Assembly: GCA_902603555.1 (NCBI GenBank)
Contig: CACKVD010000003.1
Location: 21,499-85,498 of the forward strand
DNA: 64,000 nucleotides
DNA from: an uncultured Pelagibacteraceae bacterium
GTDB taxonomy: Bacteria; Pseudomonadota; Alphaproteobacteria; Pelagibacterales; Pelagibacteraceae
Direction: 5' to 3'
Shown here: positions 8,237-15,840 of the stretch, piece after piece
Layout of the letters: each line of letters opens with the position of its first letter
Position numbering within the stretch: position 1 is the first letter of the stretch
Program-made: the position numbers and the translations under genes
The notes under the pieces: model-generated
Databases searched by the model: none
Told to the model about the DNA's origin: nothing
The model's input: only the letters and a program-made list of their open reading frames with translations

Positions 8237-8617
8237 TTAATATATTCCTGACTCTGCTATTTTTTTGATTTCATCTTTAGATCCAGAAATTAATTTAAAA
8301 ATAAATTCATCACATTTTTTTGTTGTTTCTTCTTCATATGGTTTACCGTAACGAATATCGACAACTTTTAATAATTCTTCGTTAAGTTTTTCTTTCTTAA
8401 CACCTTCCTTTAACAAATAAGAATTTAAAAACTTTTTGGCTGCGAAAGAGTGAACAATCTTTTCTAATTCAAGCTCTCCCTGGGGTATCATGCTATTAGC
8501 ATAATAAATTCCAGTACATTCTATTGTTTTCTCTTTATCTGCTTTGCTTAAATGACCATCAGCAAATGCAGAAAATGTAAAAAATACTAATGATAAAGTA
8601 AAAATTGTTCTTTTCAT
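8237..8617 (-). CDS. Small secreted protein, paralogue of its neighbour
   Basis: This 126-residue protein has a signal peptide ending FSAFADG. The mature part carries KTIECTGIYYANSMIPQGEL and, near the end, TTKKCDEFI. The same pattern (Cys, GIY-AN, P-G, later -KC--F) recurs in the gene immediately upstream, so the two are tandem duplicates. The two conserved cysteines could form a disulfide in the periplasm. No family is recognised. Confidence 0.65.
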   Translation of the reverse strand: MKRTIFTLSLVFFTFSAFADGHLSKADKEKTIECTGIYYANSMIPQGELELEKIVHSFAAKKFLNSYLLKEGVKKEKLNEELLKVVDIRYGKPYEEETTKKCDEFIFKLISGSKDEIKKIAESGIY

Positions 8618-8619
8618 AT

Positions 8620-8991
8620 TTAATATAAAGTTTGAATTACTTTTTTGACTCTTTCAGCTCCGTTAGGGATTAAAGCTTCAACAAACGAATGACATTTATC
8701 AGTTTTAGATTTATCATATTTTGATCCATAATGTTTATCTACTGCCTTATTAACTCCTTCATCCCAATCTTTTTCAGGAATACCCATTTCAAGAGCATAA
8801 GTTTTTAATACTTTTACAGTTGATATAGATTTTTCTTTCATGGCGTATTCAAATGTTTCACCAGAGGGAAGAAAGTAGTTAGCCATATAAATACCAGCAC
8901 AATCCCAAGCTTTAGCTTTATCACCCTCACTCATCCCTGCATTAGCAGAAGTGAAAATAAAAAAAGATAAAAATAAAATAATTTTTTTCAT
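8620..8991 (-). CDS. Small secreted protein, first of a paralogous pair
   Basis: The 123-residue protein opens with a signal peptide (MKKIILFLSFFIFTSANA). The mature part carries AWDCAGIYMANYFLPSGETF and a later DKCHSFVEALIP, matching its downstream paralogue. It is the first gene of the leftward run 8991-5691 and has an SD (TTGGAGA), so the operon promoter should lie in the 90 bases between it and the cysK end at 9080. Function unknown. Confidence 0.65.
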   Translation of the reverse strand: MKKIILFLSFFIFTSANAGMSEGDKAKAWDCAGIYMANYFLPSGETFEYAMKEKSISTVKVLKTYALEMGIPEKDWDEGVNKAVDKHYGSKYDKSKTDKCHSFVEALIPNGAERVKKVIQTLY

Positions 8992-9040
8992 AATTCTCCA
9001 AATTTGATTATAGTAATTTTAAGTTAATAAATATTAGTCT

Positions 9041-9063
9041 AAAAATGTAACTGTTTTGTTACA
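9041..9063 (-). terminator. Rho-independent terminator after cysK
   Basis: On the reverse strand, beyond the cysK stop, the stem TGTAAC/GTTACA (9046-9051 and 9058-9063, 6-base loop) is followed by five Ts (9041-9045). A second inverted repeat, TAGCTGG/CCAGCTA (9064-9070 and 9086-9092), spans the cysK stop codon itself. Confidence 0.7.
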
Positions 9064-9079
9064 TAGCTGGTATGCGATA

Positions 9080-10081
9080 TTATAGCCAGCTAGGGAAAGG
9101 TAGTTTTTTTTCTTTTAAAAAAGATTTGTTAAACATCTTTGAGTTGTATTTATCTGATTTATCACAAAGAATTGTAACAATTGTTTTTCCTGGGCCTAAT
9201 TCTTTTCCAAGCCTAATAGCACCAGCAATATTTATTCCACAACTTGTTCCTAAACTTAAACCCTCGTTTTGTATTAGGTCATAAAGAATAGGTAAGGCCT
9301 CATGATCATCAATTGAGAAAGCATCATCAATTTTTGCATTTTCAAAATTTTTTGTAATTCTACTTGATCCAATACCTTCTGTGATTGAACCTCCTTCAGA
9401 TTTTAATTCACCATTCTTAATATAATTGTAAAGAGCAGAACCTTTTGGATCAGATAAATAGATCTTTATATCTTTATTCTTTTCTTTAAGAGCATTACTA
9501 ACTCCTGAAATTGTTCCACCTGTTCCTGATGAGCAAACAAATCCGTCTACTTTACCTTCAGTTTGTTCCCAAATTTCTTTACCTGTTCCCTCATAGTGTC
9601 CTTTTGCGTTAGCTGTGTTATCAAATTGATTAGCCCAGACAACTCCATTGTTGTTAGAAGGTCTTAATTCATCAGCAAGTCTTGCAGCAACCTTTACATA
9701 ATTACCATCATCTTTATATGGTTTAGCTGGAACCAGTCTTAACTCTGCACCAAGGTTTCTTAAAGCATCTTTCTTTTCTTGAGTTTGATTATCATTCATT
9801 ACTATAATAGTTTTATAACCAAGTGAATTACCTAATAGACCTAATCCAATACCAGTATTACCTGCCGTTCCCTCAACAACAATCCCACCTTTTGAAATTA
9901 ATTTTTTTTCTTGAGCATCTTTAATTAAAGCTAAAGCAGCCCTATCTTTGACCGAACCACCTGGATTTAAAAACTCTGCTTTACCATAAATATTGCACCC
10001 AGTTATTTCTGAGGCTGCTTTTAGTTTTATAAGAGGAGTATTACCTATAGATTCAATAAAATTATTTCTTATATTTTGCAT
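9080..10081 (-). CDS. cysK: Cysteine synthase (O-acetylserine sulfhydrylase)
   Basis: A 333-residue PLP-dependent enzyme of the cysteine synthase/CBS family, making cysteine from O-acetylserine and sulfide. The PLP lysine is Lys46 in GGSVKDRAAL. The substrate loop is EGTAGNTGIGLG and the phosphate-binding loop is SSGTGGTISGV. It is slightly longer than typical CysK because of a C-terminal tail ending LPFPSWL. Its ATG overlaps the stop of cysE by one base, a normal cysE-cysK pair. Two hairpins follow the stop. Confidence 0.93.
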   Translation of the reverse strand: MQNIRNNFIESIGNTPLIKLKAASEITGCNIYGKAEFLNPGGSVKDRAALALIKDAQEKKLISKGGIVVEGTAGNTGIGLGLLGNSLGYKTIIVMNDNQTQEKKDALRNLGAELRLVPAKPYKDDGNYVKVAARLADELRPSNNNGVVWANQFDNTANAKGHYEGTGKEIWEQTEGKVDGFVCSSGTGGTISGVSNALKEKNKDIKIYLSDPKGSALYNYIKNGELKSEGGSITEGIGSSRITKNFENAKIDDAFSIDDHEALPILYDLIQNEGLSLGTSCGINIAGAIRLGKELGPGKTIVTILCDKSDKYNSKMFNKSFLKEKKLPFPSWL

Positions 10082-10650
10082 TATTTTTTATCTTCGTCTG
10101 TTACAGCATAAGGTTTAAATCCTTTTGTAGCATCTCCAACTTTTTTGGCTGGGATACCTGCCATCACAGATTTTTCATGTACATTTTTTGTTACAACTGA
10201 GTTAGAACCAATTAAAGAATTTTTCCCTATCGTAATTGGACCTAATATTTGAGCACCTGATCCAATAACAACATTGTCCTCTAAAGTTGGGTGTCTTTTC
10301 ATATTTCTCTGATCATCAGAGTTTATACTTGGAGCAATTCCTCCCAAAGTTACATTATGATAAATAGTTACATTGTTTCCGATTTCAGATGTTTCACCAA
10401 TCACTACGCCCATACCGTGATCTATAAAAAAATTTTTTCCAATTTTTGCTTTTGGATGAATCTCAATACCAGTTAAAAATCTTGAAAACTGAGAAATTAT
10501 TCTTGCAACTAAATCAAATTTTGCGACAGCAAAAAAATTAGCAATTTTATAAAAAAAAATCGCTTTTACACCAGGATAAGTCAATATTAAACTTAACTTA
10601 GATTTTGCCGCAGGATCTCTGTCAATTATAGATTGTAAATATTCATTCAT
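10081..10650 (-). CDS. cysE: Serine O-acetyltransferase
   Basis: A left-handed beta-helix acetyltransferase that makes O-acetylserine for cysteine synthesis. Visible features are the helical N-terminus (RDPAAKSKLSLILTYPGVKAIFFY), the active-site region FFIDHGMGVVIGET and hexapeptide repeats running to VMAGIPAKKV. I place the start at the ATG at 10650 (MNEYLQSI), giving 189 residues; a longer frame to 10731 would cover the start of the divergent VOC gene. The N-terminus is much shorter than in the enteric enzyme, like the compact CysE of other alphaproteobacteria and Gram-positives. Confidence 0.9.
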   Translation of the reverse strand: MNEYLQSIIDRDPAAKSKLSLILTYPGVKAIFFYKIANFFAVAKFDLVARIISQFSRFLTGIEIHPKAKIGKNFFIDHGMGVVIGETSEIGNNVTIYHNVTLGGIAPSINSDDQRNMKRHPTLEDNVVIGSGAQILGPITIGKNSLIGSNSVVTKNVHEKSVMAGIPAKKVGDATKGFKPYAVTDEDKK

Positions 10651-10723
10651 AAAATTTGTACGCTTGATATAAAAATTCGCTTGAGTTATATAGTCTTTAT
10701 ATTCAGATTTTAAAGGAGAAATT

Positions 10724-11134
10724 ATGTACAAAAATACTAATTGTTTTCATCTAGCAATACCATGTGGTGATTTAGAAATAGCAAAAAAGTTTTATAGCGA
10801 AACTTTGGGCTGTCGACTTGATAACTCTGCTCAAGAATGGGCTGATGTTGATTTTTGGGGAAATGAATTAACTCTTCATGCAAGTGAACATAAACTTGAT
10901 AATGAAAGACACGATGTTGATATGGGAAATGTATCTGTACCTCATTTTGGAGTACACCTTTCTAGAAAAGATTTTGATACATTAAAAAATAGACTTAAGA
11001 AAAATGGTCACAAGTATTATGATGAACCATATTTAAGATTTAAAGGCACTAAATACGAACAAGAAACATTTTTTATTAAAGATCCAAATGAAAACGTATT
11101 AGAGATAAAGACTTTAACTGCTAATTCAGAATAA
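10724..11134 (+). CDS. VOC-family (glyoxalase/extradiol dioxygenase-like) protein
   Basis: These 136 residues form two beta-alpha-beta-beta-beta modules of the vicinal oxygen chelate fold. Candidate metal ligands are the His in FHLAIP near the N-terminus, the His in VPHFGVHL and the Glu in ENVLEIK at the end. The SD AAAGGAG precedes the start. The substrate is unknown. It is divergent from cysEK and 11 bases ahead of the LysE-type exporter, so may share its transcript. Confidence 0.82.
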   Translation: MYKNTNCFHLAIPCGDLEIAKKFYSETLGCRLDNSAQEWADVDFWGNELTLHASEHKLDNERHDVDMGNVSVPHFGVHLSRKDFDTLKNRLKKNGHKYYDEPYLRFKGTKYEQETFFIKDPNENVLEIKTLTANSE

Positions 11135-11145
11135 CCTAATTACAA

Positions 11146-11760
11146 ATGGAATACCTGGTATTAGGTTTTTTTACTGGGTTAAGTCTAATTTTAGCTATTG
11201 GTGCTCAAAATATTTTCGTAATAGAGCAGGGTTTAAAAAAACAATATATCTTCTTAGTTTGTTTTGTATGTTCTTTATCTGATTTACTACTAATTTTTTT
11301 AGGAATACTACTATTCCATTTTTTTCATCAATATTTTAACTTATTTGTAGAATTAACTTTAAATGTATTATTAATAATTTTTTTAGTTTATTTTATTTAT
11401 TCAAAAATCAAATTAATTAGCAGAAACATAAGTTTTAATAGTGAAGTTAAAGATATTTCAAAAACTGAAATATTATTTAAAACATTAGGTTTTACATATC
11501 TTAATGCACACGTGTATTCAGATACTGTCTTTTTTTTAGGTAATTTTTCAAAAAATTTTTTGTTTGATGAAAAAATTTATTTTGGAACTGGTGCATCTAT
11601 TGCATCTTTTATTTTCTTTTTTCTTCTTGGATATTTATCTGCTTATTTTTCTAAATTTGCTCAAAATGACAAAGTTTGGAAATTTATAAATTTATTTATT
11701 ATTACATTTATGACTTCGCTAGCGATTTATATAATTAGAGAAACTATATATTTTCTTTGA
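11146..11760 (+). CDS. LysE/ArgO-family amino-acid exporter
   Basis: A 204-residue membrane protein with about six helices. The N-terminal FFTGLSLILAIGAQNIFVIEQGLKK is the LysE/ArgO signature (GAQN-F---QG), and a second-half motif SFIFFFLLGYLSAYF follows. These proteins export basic amino acids, or relatives such as homoserine. The family is secure but the substrate is not. Confidence 0.85.
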   Translation: MEYLVLGFFTGLSLILAIGAQNIFVIEQGLKKQYIFLVCFVCSLSDLLLIFLGILLFHFFHQYFNLFVELTLNVLLIIFLVYFIYSKIKLISRNISFNSEVKDISKTEILFKTLGFTYLNAHVYSDTVFFLGNFSKNFLFDEKIYFGTGASIASFIFFFLLGYLSAYFSKFAQNDKVWKFINLFIITFMTSLAIYIIRETIYFL

Positions 11761-11827
11761 TATACAACAATTTCAGAGGTCAATTTTGGCACATTTTAAA
11801 ATTCTTTAAAGATATTATTTTAAAGGT

Positions 11828-12514
11828 ATGAATGAACTAGATAAACACTTTGAGCCAAAAAATTTAAGTGACAAGGTTGCATTAGGATTTACTAAATTTC
11901 TAAGGCTTTTAGCTGATACCTTTTTCAAAAAGAGATATGGTCATAGAGCAGTTGTACTTGAGACAGTTGCTGCAGTACCAGGCATGGTTGCTGGAATGTT
12001 AATACATTTAAAATCGTTAAGAAAAATTGAAGATGATAGAGGATGGATTAAAACTTTATTAGAAGAGGCTGAAAATGAGAGAATGCATTTAATGACATTT
12101 ATTCATATAGCTAAGCCCACAGCTATCGAAAGATTTATAATAATGATTGCTCAATTTATATTTATATTTACTTATGGTTTAATTTATTTGCTATCTCAAA
12201 GAACAGCTCATAGAATTGTTGGATACTTTGAGGAAGAAGCAGTTGTAAGTTATACAGAATATTTAAACGAACTTGAGGCTGGAACAGTACCTGATCAACC
12301 AGCACCAGAAATTGCAATTAATTATTGGAATTTACCATTACATGCTACATTAAAAGATGTGGTAAGAGTGATAAGAGATGATGAAGCTGGTCACAGAGAT
12401 GTAAATCATACTTTTGCCGATTTAATTAATTTGAAGAAAACAAAAGAGGTGATTAATAAAAAAGATAAACTTAAGGAAGAAAATAAAAAAGATATTTTAA
12501 ATCAATTAAAATAA
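11828..12514 (+). CDS. aox: Alternative oxidase (AOX), cyanide-insensitive ubiquinol oxidase
   Basis: This 228-residue protein carries all diagnostic AOX motifs: [10 protein letters not shown] (Glu45), NERMHL (Glu84, His87), FEEEAV (135-139) and [12 protein letters not shown] (Glu186, His189). These give the six di-iron ligands. Two hydrophobic stretches (about 50-65 and 103-125) suit an interfacial membrane enzyme. AOX oxidises ubiquinol with O2 without pumping protons, relieving over-reduction. It lacks the long N-terminal extension with regulatory cysteines found in plants. It is convergent with fhs and overlaps it by nine bases. Confidence 0.92.
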   Translation: MNELDKHFEPKNLSDKVALGFTKFLRLLADTFFKKRYGHRAVVLETVAAVPGMVAGMLIHLKSLRKIEDDRGWIKTLLEEAENERMHLMTFIHIAKPTAIERFIIMIAQFIFIFTYGLIYLLSQRTAHRIVGYFEEEAVVSYTEYLNELEAGTVPDQPAPEIAINYWNLPLHATLKDVVRVIRDDEAGHRDVNHTFADLINLKKTKEVINKKDKLKEENKKDILNQLK

Positions 12515-14188
12515 ACCTTCTATCTCACCTTTTTTATTAAGCTTAATAGAGTCTGCTGCTGGAACTCTTGGTAATCCTGGCATAGTCATTATTTCTCCAC
12601 AAACAACAACTATGAACTCTGCGCCTGAAGACAATCTTACTTCTCTAACTGGTAACACGTGTCCTGTTGGTGCACCTTTTAAACTTGGATCAGTTGAAAA
12701 ACTATATTGAGTTTTAGCAATACAGACTGGAAGCTTTCCAAAACCTTTTTCTTCAAAATCTTTTAATTGTTGCCTAATTTTTGTATCAGCAACCACTTCA
12801 CTTGCATGATAAATTTCTTGAGCTATTTTTTCAATTTTTTTAAATAGAGGTAAGTTATCTTCATATAAATATTTAAATGTATTTTTTTTATCTTCACAAA
12901 TTTCAGCAACGTTTTTTGCTAACTCTTTAGTGCCCTCACTTCCGTTAGACCAGTGAGTACATTTTGATGCTTTAACACCTTGTGTTTTACAAAAATCAAG
13001 CAAAGTTTTCATTTCTTTATCTGTATCTGTGATAAAATGATTTACTGCTATAGTAACTGGTAAACCAAATTTTCTAGTATTATTTATATGTCTTTCTAAA
13101 TTTACCAGTCCTTTTTTTAATGCATTAACATTTTCATTTTTTAACTCATCTTTAGATACTCCTCCATGCATTTTTAAAGCTCTTATGGTAGCAACAATGA
13201 CTACACAATCTGGTTTAATTCCTGATTTTCTACACTTTATATTTAAAAATTTTTCAGCACCAAGATCTGCACCAAAACCGGCCTCTGTAACAACATAGTC
13301 AGCCAATTTAAGACCTGCTCTAGTTGCAATCACAGAATTACATCCATGAGCAATATTTGCAAAAGGCCCACCATGAATTATTGCTGGATTATTTTCAAGA
13401 GTTTGTGTGATGTTAGGTCTAATAGCCTCCTTTAATAAAACAGTCATCGGGCCTTGTGCATTTAAATCTTTTGCACATATAGCTTTTTTATCTCGAGTGT
13501 AACCAACTGTAATGTTTCCTATTCTATTTTCTAAATCTTTTAGATCAGTAGCTAAGCAGAAGATAGCCATAATTTCTGATGCTACAGTTATATCAAAACC
13601 ATCTTGTCTTGGATATCCGTTAGCAACTCCGCCAAGATCAACTATAATTGATCTTAAAGATCTGTCATTCATATCCATAACTCTCTTCCAAACAATTCTT
13701 CTTACATCAATATTAAGTTTGTTACCCCAATAAATATGATTATCAATTAAAGCTGATAACAAATTATGTGCAGAAGTTATTGCATGAAAATCTCCTGTGA
13801 AATGTAAATTTATTTGTTCCATTGGTACAACCTGAGCATAACCACCTCCTGCAGCACCACCTTTCATACCAAATGAAGGACCAAGACTTGGCTCTCTTAA
13901 ACACACAATCGATTTTTTTCCTATTTTATTTAATCCATCATTTAAACCAACAGAAGTAGTTGTTTTACCCTCTCCAGCAGGAGTCGGTGTAATTGCTGTA
14001 ACTAGAATTAAATTTCCATCATCTTTTTTAAGTGACTCTAGGTACTCTAAATTTATCTTAGCAATATGTCTGCCCATAGGACTAAAAGCTGAACTTTCAT
14101 CAGGCACATTTATTTTAGCCAATATATCTTTAATTGGTTGCATTTTTGCTTCTCTTGCTATTTGGATATCTGATTTTACATCGCTCAT
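12506..14188 (-). CDS. fhs: Formate-tetrahydrofolate ligase
   Basis: At 560 residues this is a full-length Fhs. It catalyses ATP-dependent formation of 10-formyl-THF from formate, or the reverse, which yields ATP when one-carbon units are oxidised. The ATP-binding loop [11 protein letters not shown] is at 68-77, preceded by [10 protein letters not shown]. The C-terminus contains [15 protein letters not shown]. Divergent from the sarcosine oxidase operon (125 bases between starts), it is well placed to handle one-carbon units released by the demethylases nearby. Confidence 0.95.
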   Translation of the reverse strand: MSDVKSDIQIAREAKMQPIKDILAKINVPDESSAFSPMGRHIAKINLEYLESLKKDDGNLILVTAITPTPAGEGKTTTSVGLNDGLNKIGKKSIVCLREPSLGPSFGMKGGAAGGGYAQVVPMEQINLHFTGDFHAITSAHNLLSALIDNHIYWGNKLNIDVRRIVWKRVMDMNDRSLRSIIVDLGGVANGYPRQDGFDITVASEIMAIFCLATDLKDLENRIGNITVGYTRDKKAICAKDLNAQGPMTVLLKEAIRPNITQTLENNPAIIHGGPFANIAHGCNSVIATRAGLKLADYVVTEAGFGADLGAEKFLNIKCRKSGIKPDCVVIVATIRALKMHGGVSKDELKNENVNALKKGLVNLERHINNTRKFGLPVTIAVNHFITDTDKEMKTLLDFCKTQGVKASKCTHWSNGSEGTKELAKNVAEICEDKKNTFKYLYEDNLPLFKKIEKIAQEIYHASEVVADTKIRQQLKDFEEKGFGKLPVCIAKTQYSFSTDPSLKGAPTGHVLPVREVRLSSGAEFIVVVCGEIMTMPGLPRVPAADSIKLNKKGEIEGLF

Positions 14189-14313
14189 AATAGTCTTTTA
14201 AAATATAAAAAAGTTGGTCGATTAGTATCTCTTTTTAAGACCTTTGGAAATATCTAAAAATTATATATAAAAAAAATATGAACTATTTATATTCATTATT
14301 ATAAAATTTACTC

Positions 14314-15570
14314 ATGCAAAAATACTCTATTTTCAATCTAGTGAAAAATGCATTTTCAAATCATGAAAATTGGGATTTAGCCTGGAAAGATCCTACGCCA
14401 AAGAAAGAATATGATGTGGTTATTATTGGAGGGGGTGGCCATGGTTTAGCAACTGCTTACTATTTAGCAAAAGAACATAATATTACAAATGTTGCAATTA
14501 TAGAGAAAGGCTGGATAGGTGGAGGAAATGTTGGTCGCAACACCACTATAATAAGATCAAATTACATGCACGATGATAATGCTCTTTTCAGTGAATTTGG
14601 AATGGATCTATGGAGAAAGATGAGTCAGGATTTAAATTATAATGTGATGTTTTCTCCAAGAGGAATTATTAACCTTGCACATTCAGATGCTCAAATGAAT
14701 GTTTATGCAAGGAGAGGTAACTCAATGAGATTGAATGGAATTGATGCAGTCTTATTAAATAGAGAAGAAGTAAAAGAAATTATTCCAATGGCAGACTTTA
14801 CAGAAAATGTGAGGTTTCCAATTTTTGGAGGTTTAATGCAACCGAGTGCAGGAACAGCAAGACATGATGCTGTAGCTTGGGGTTATGCTCGTCAGGCAGA
14901 TTCTATGGGGGTAGATATAATTCAAAATTGTGAAGTAATAGGATTTGATGTATCAGGTGGAAAAATAAAAGGAGTAAGAACTTCTCGTGGAGATATTAAA
15001 GCAAAAAAAATTGGTTTATGTGTTGCAGGCAGTACAAATATTTTAGCTGAAAAATTAAATATGACACTGCCTATTGAAACACATCTTTTACAAGCCTGTG
15101 TTTCTGAACCAGTTAAACCAGTCTTAGATAGAGTAGTTACTTTTGGAGCAGGACATTTTTATATAAGTCAATCTGATAAAGGCGAAATGGTTATGGGTGG
15201 AGATTTAGATGGCTATAATAGTTATGCACAAAGAGGAAATTTACCAACACTTCAACACGTTTTGACAGAAGGTATAGCAATGATGCCTTTTCTTAGTAAA
15301 TTAAAGATGCTTAGAACTTGGGGCGGGATAATGGATATGTCGATGGATGGTTCACCTATTATAGATAAAACACATATTGAAGGTTTATATTTGAATTGTG
15401 GTTGGTGTTATGGTGGATTTAAAGCAACCCCAGCATCTGGTTGGACTTTTGCACATACAATTGCGCAAGATCGAGTTCATGAATTAAACGCAGGATATAG
15501 TTTAAATAGATTTAATACAGGTCACTTACTTGATGAAAAGGGACTTGGTACAAAAACCTGGATTTCATAA
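14314..15570 (+). CDS. soxB: Sarcosine oxidase, beta subunit
   Basis: The 418-residue FAD-dependent subunit of heterotetrameric sarcosine oxidase oxidises sarcosine to glycine and a one-carbon unit. The dinucleotide-binding motif IIGGGGHGLATAYYLA is at 37-52. His184 lies in TARHDAVAWGYAR, the region where FMN is covalently bound in characterised enzymes. The C-terminus has GWCYGGFKATPASGW. It is the first gene of soxBDAG, with one base or fewer between the next two genes, indicating tight translational coupling. Confidence 0.95.
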   Translation: MQKYSIFNLVKNAFSNHENWDLAWKDPTPKKEYDVVIIGGGGHGLATAYYLAKEHNITNVAIIEKGWIGGGNVGRNTTIIRSNYMHDDNALFSEFGMDLWRKMSQDLNYNVMFSPRGIINLAHSDAQMNVYARRGNSMRLNGIDAVLLNREEVKEIIPMADFTENVRFPIFGGLMQPSAGTARHDAVAWGYARQADSMGVDIIQNCEVIGFDVSGGKIKGVRTSRGDIKAKKIGLCVAGSTNILAEKLNMTLPIETHLLQACVSEPVKPVLDRVVTFGAGHFYISQSDKGEMVMGGDLDGYNSYAQRGNLPTLQHVLTEGIAMMPFLSKLKMLRTWGGIMDMSMDGSPIIDKTHIEGLYLNCGWCYGGFKATPASGWTFAHTIAQDRVHELNAGYSLNRFNTGHLLDEKGLGTKTWIS

Positions 15571-15840
15571 ATGCTTCATATTAAATGTCCACACTGTGGA
15601 ATGAGATCTCAAAATGAATTTTCTTATGGAGGAGATGCTAGCATCAAAAGACCTGAATTAGGTAAAGAAATATCTGATCAAGACTGGGATAATTTTGTTT
15701 ATAATAGAAAAAGTTTAAGAGGAAAACATTGGGAGTTGTGGCAACATATATCTGGTTGTCGACAATGGATCAAAGTTGAAAGAGATACTTCAACTCATGA
15801 AATTTTTAATACCCTTAAAGCTAATGAGGATATTTCATAA
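15571..15840 (+). CDS. soxD: Sarcosine oxidase, delta subunit (zinc-binding)
   Basis: The 89-residue delta subunit starts directly after the soxB stop. Its zinc ligands are easily read: Cys6 and Cys9 in CPHC, and His59 and Cys63 in HISGC, the same spacing as in characterised SoxD. It is a structural subunit of the tetramer. The stop overlaps the ATG of soxA (TAATG). Confidence 0.95.
   Translation: MLHIKCPHCGMRSQNEFSYGGDASIKRPELGKEISDQDWDNFVYNRKSLRGKHWELWQHISGCRQWIKVERDTSTHEIFNTLKANEDIS

Noticed and set aside
10651..10731. N-terminal extension of cysE.
   Set aside because: It would overlap the start of the divergent VOC gene and its SD; the ATG at 10650 gives the normal domain start.
13512..13733. 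73-residue open frame opposite fhs.
   Set aside because: Shadow of a highly conserved enzyme gene.
14206..14242. Reverse strand GATACTAATCGACCAAC between fhs and soxB resembles the 3' end of 23S rRNA.
   Set aside because: Only about 15 bases resemble it and there is no flanking rRNA sequence; too short to call a remnant.
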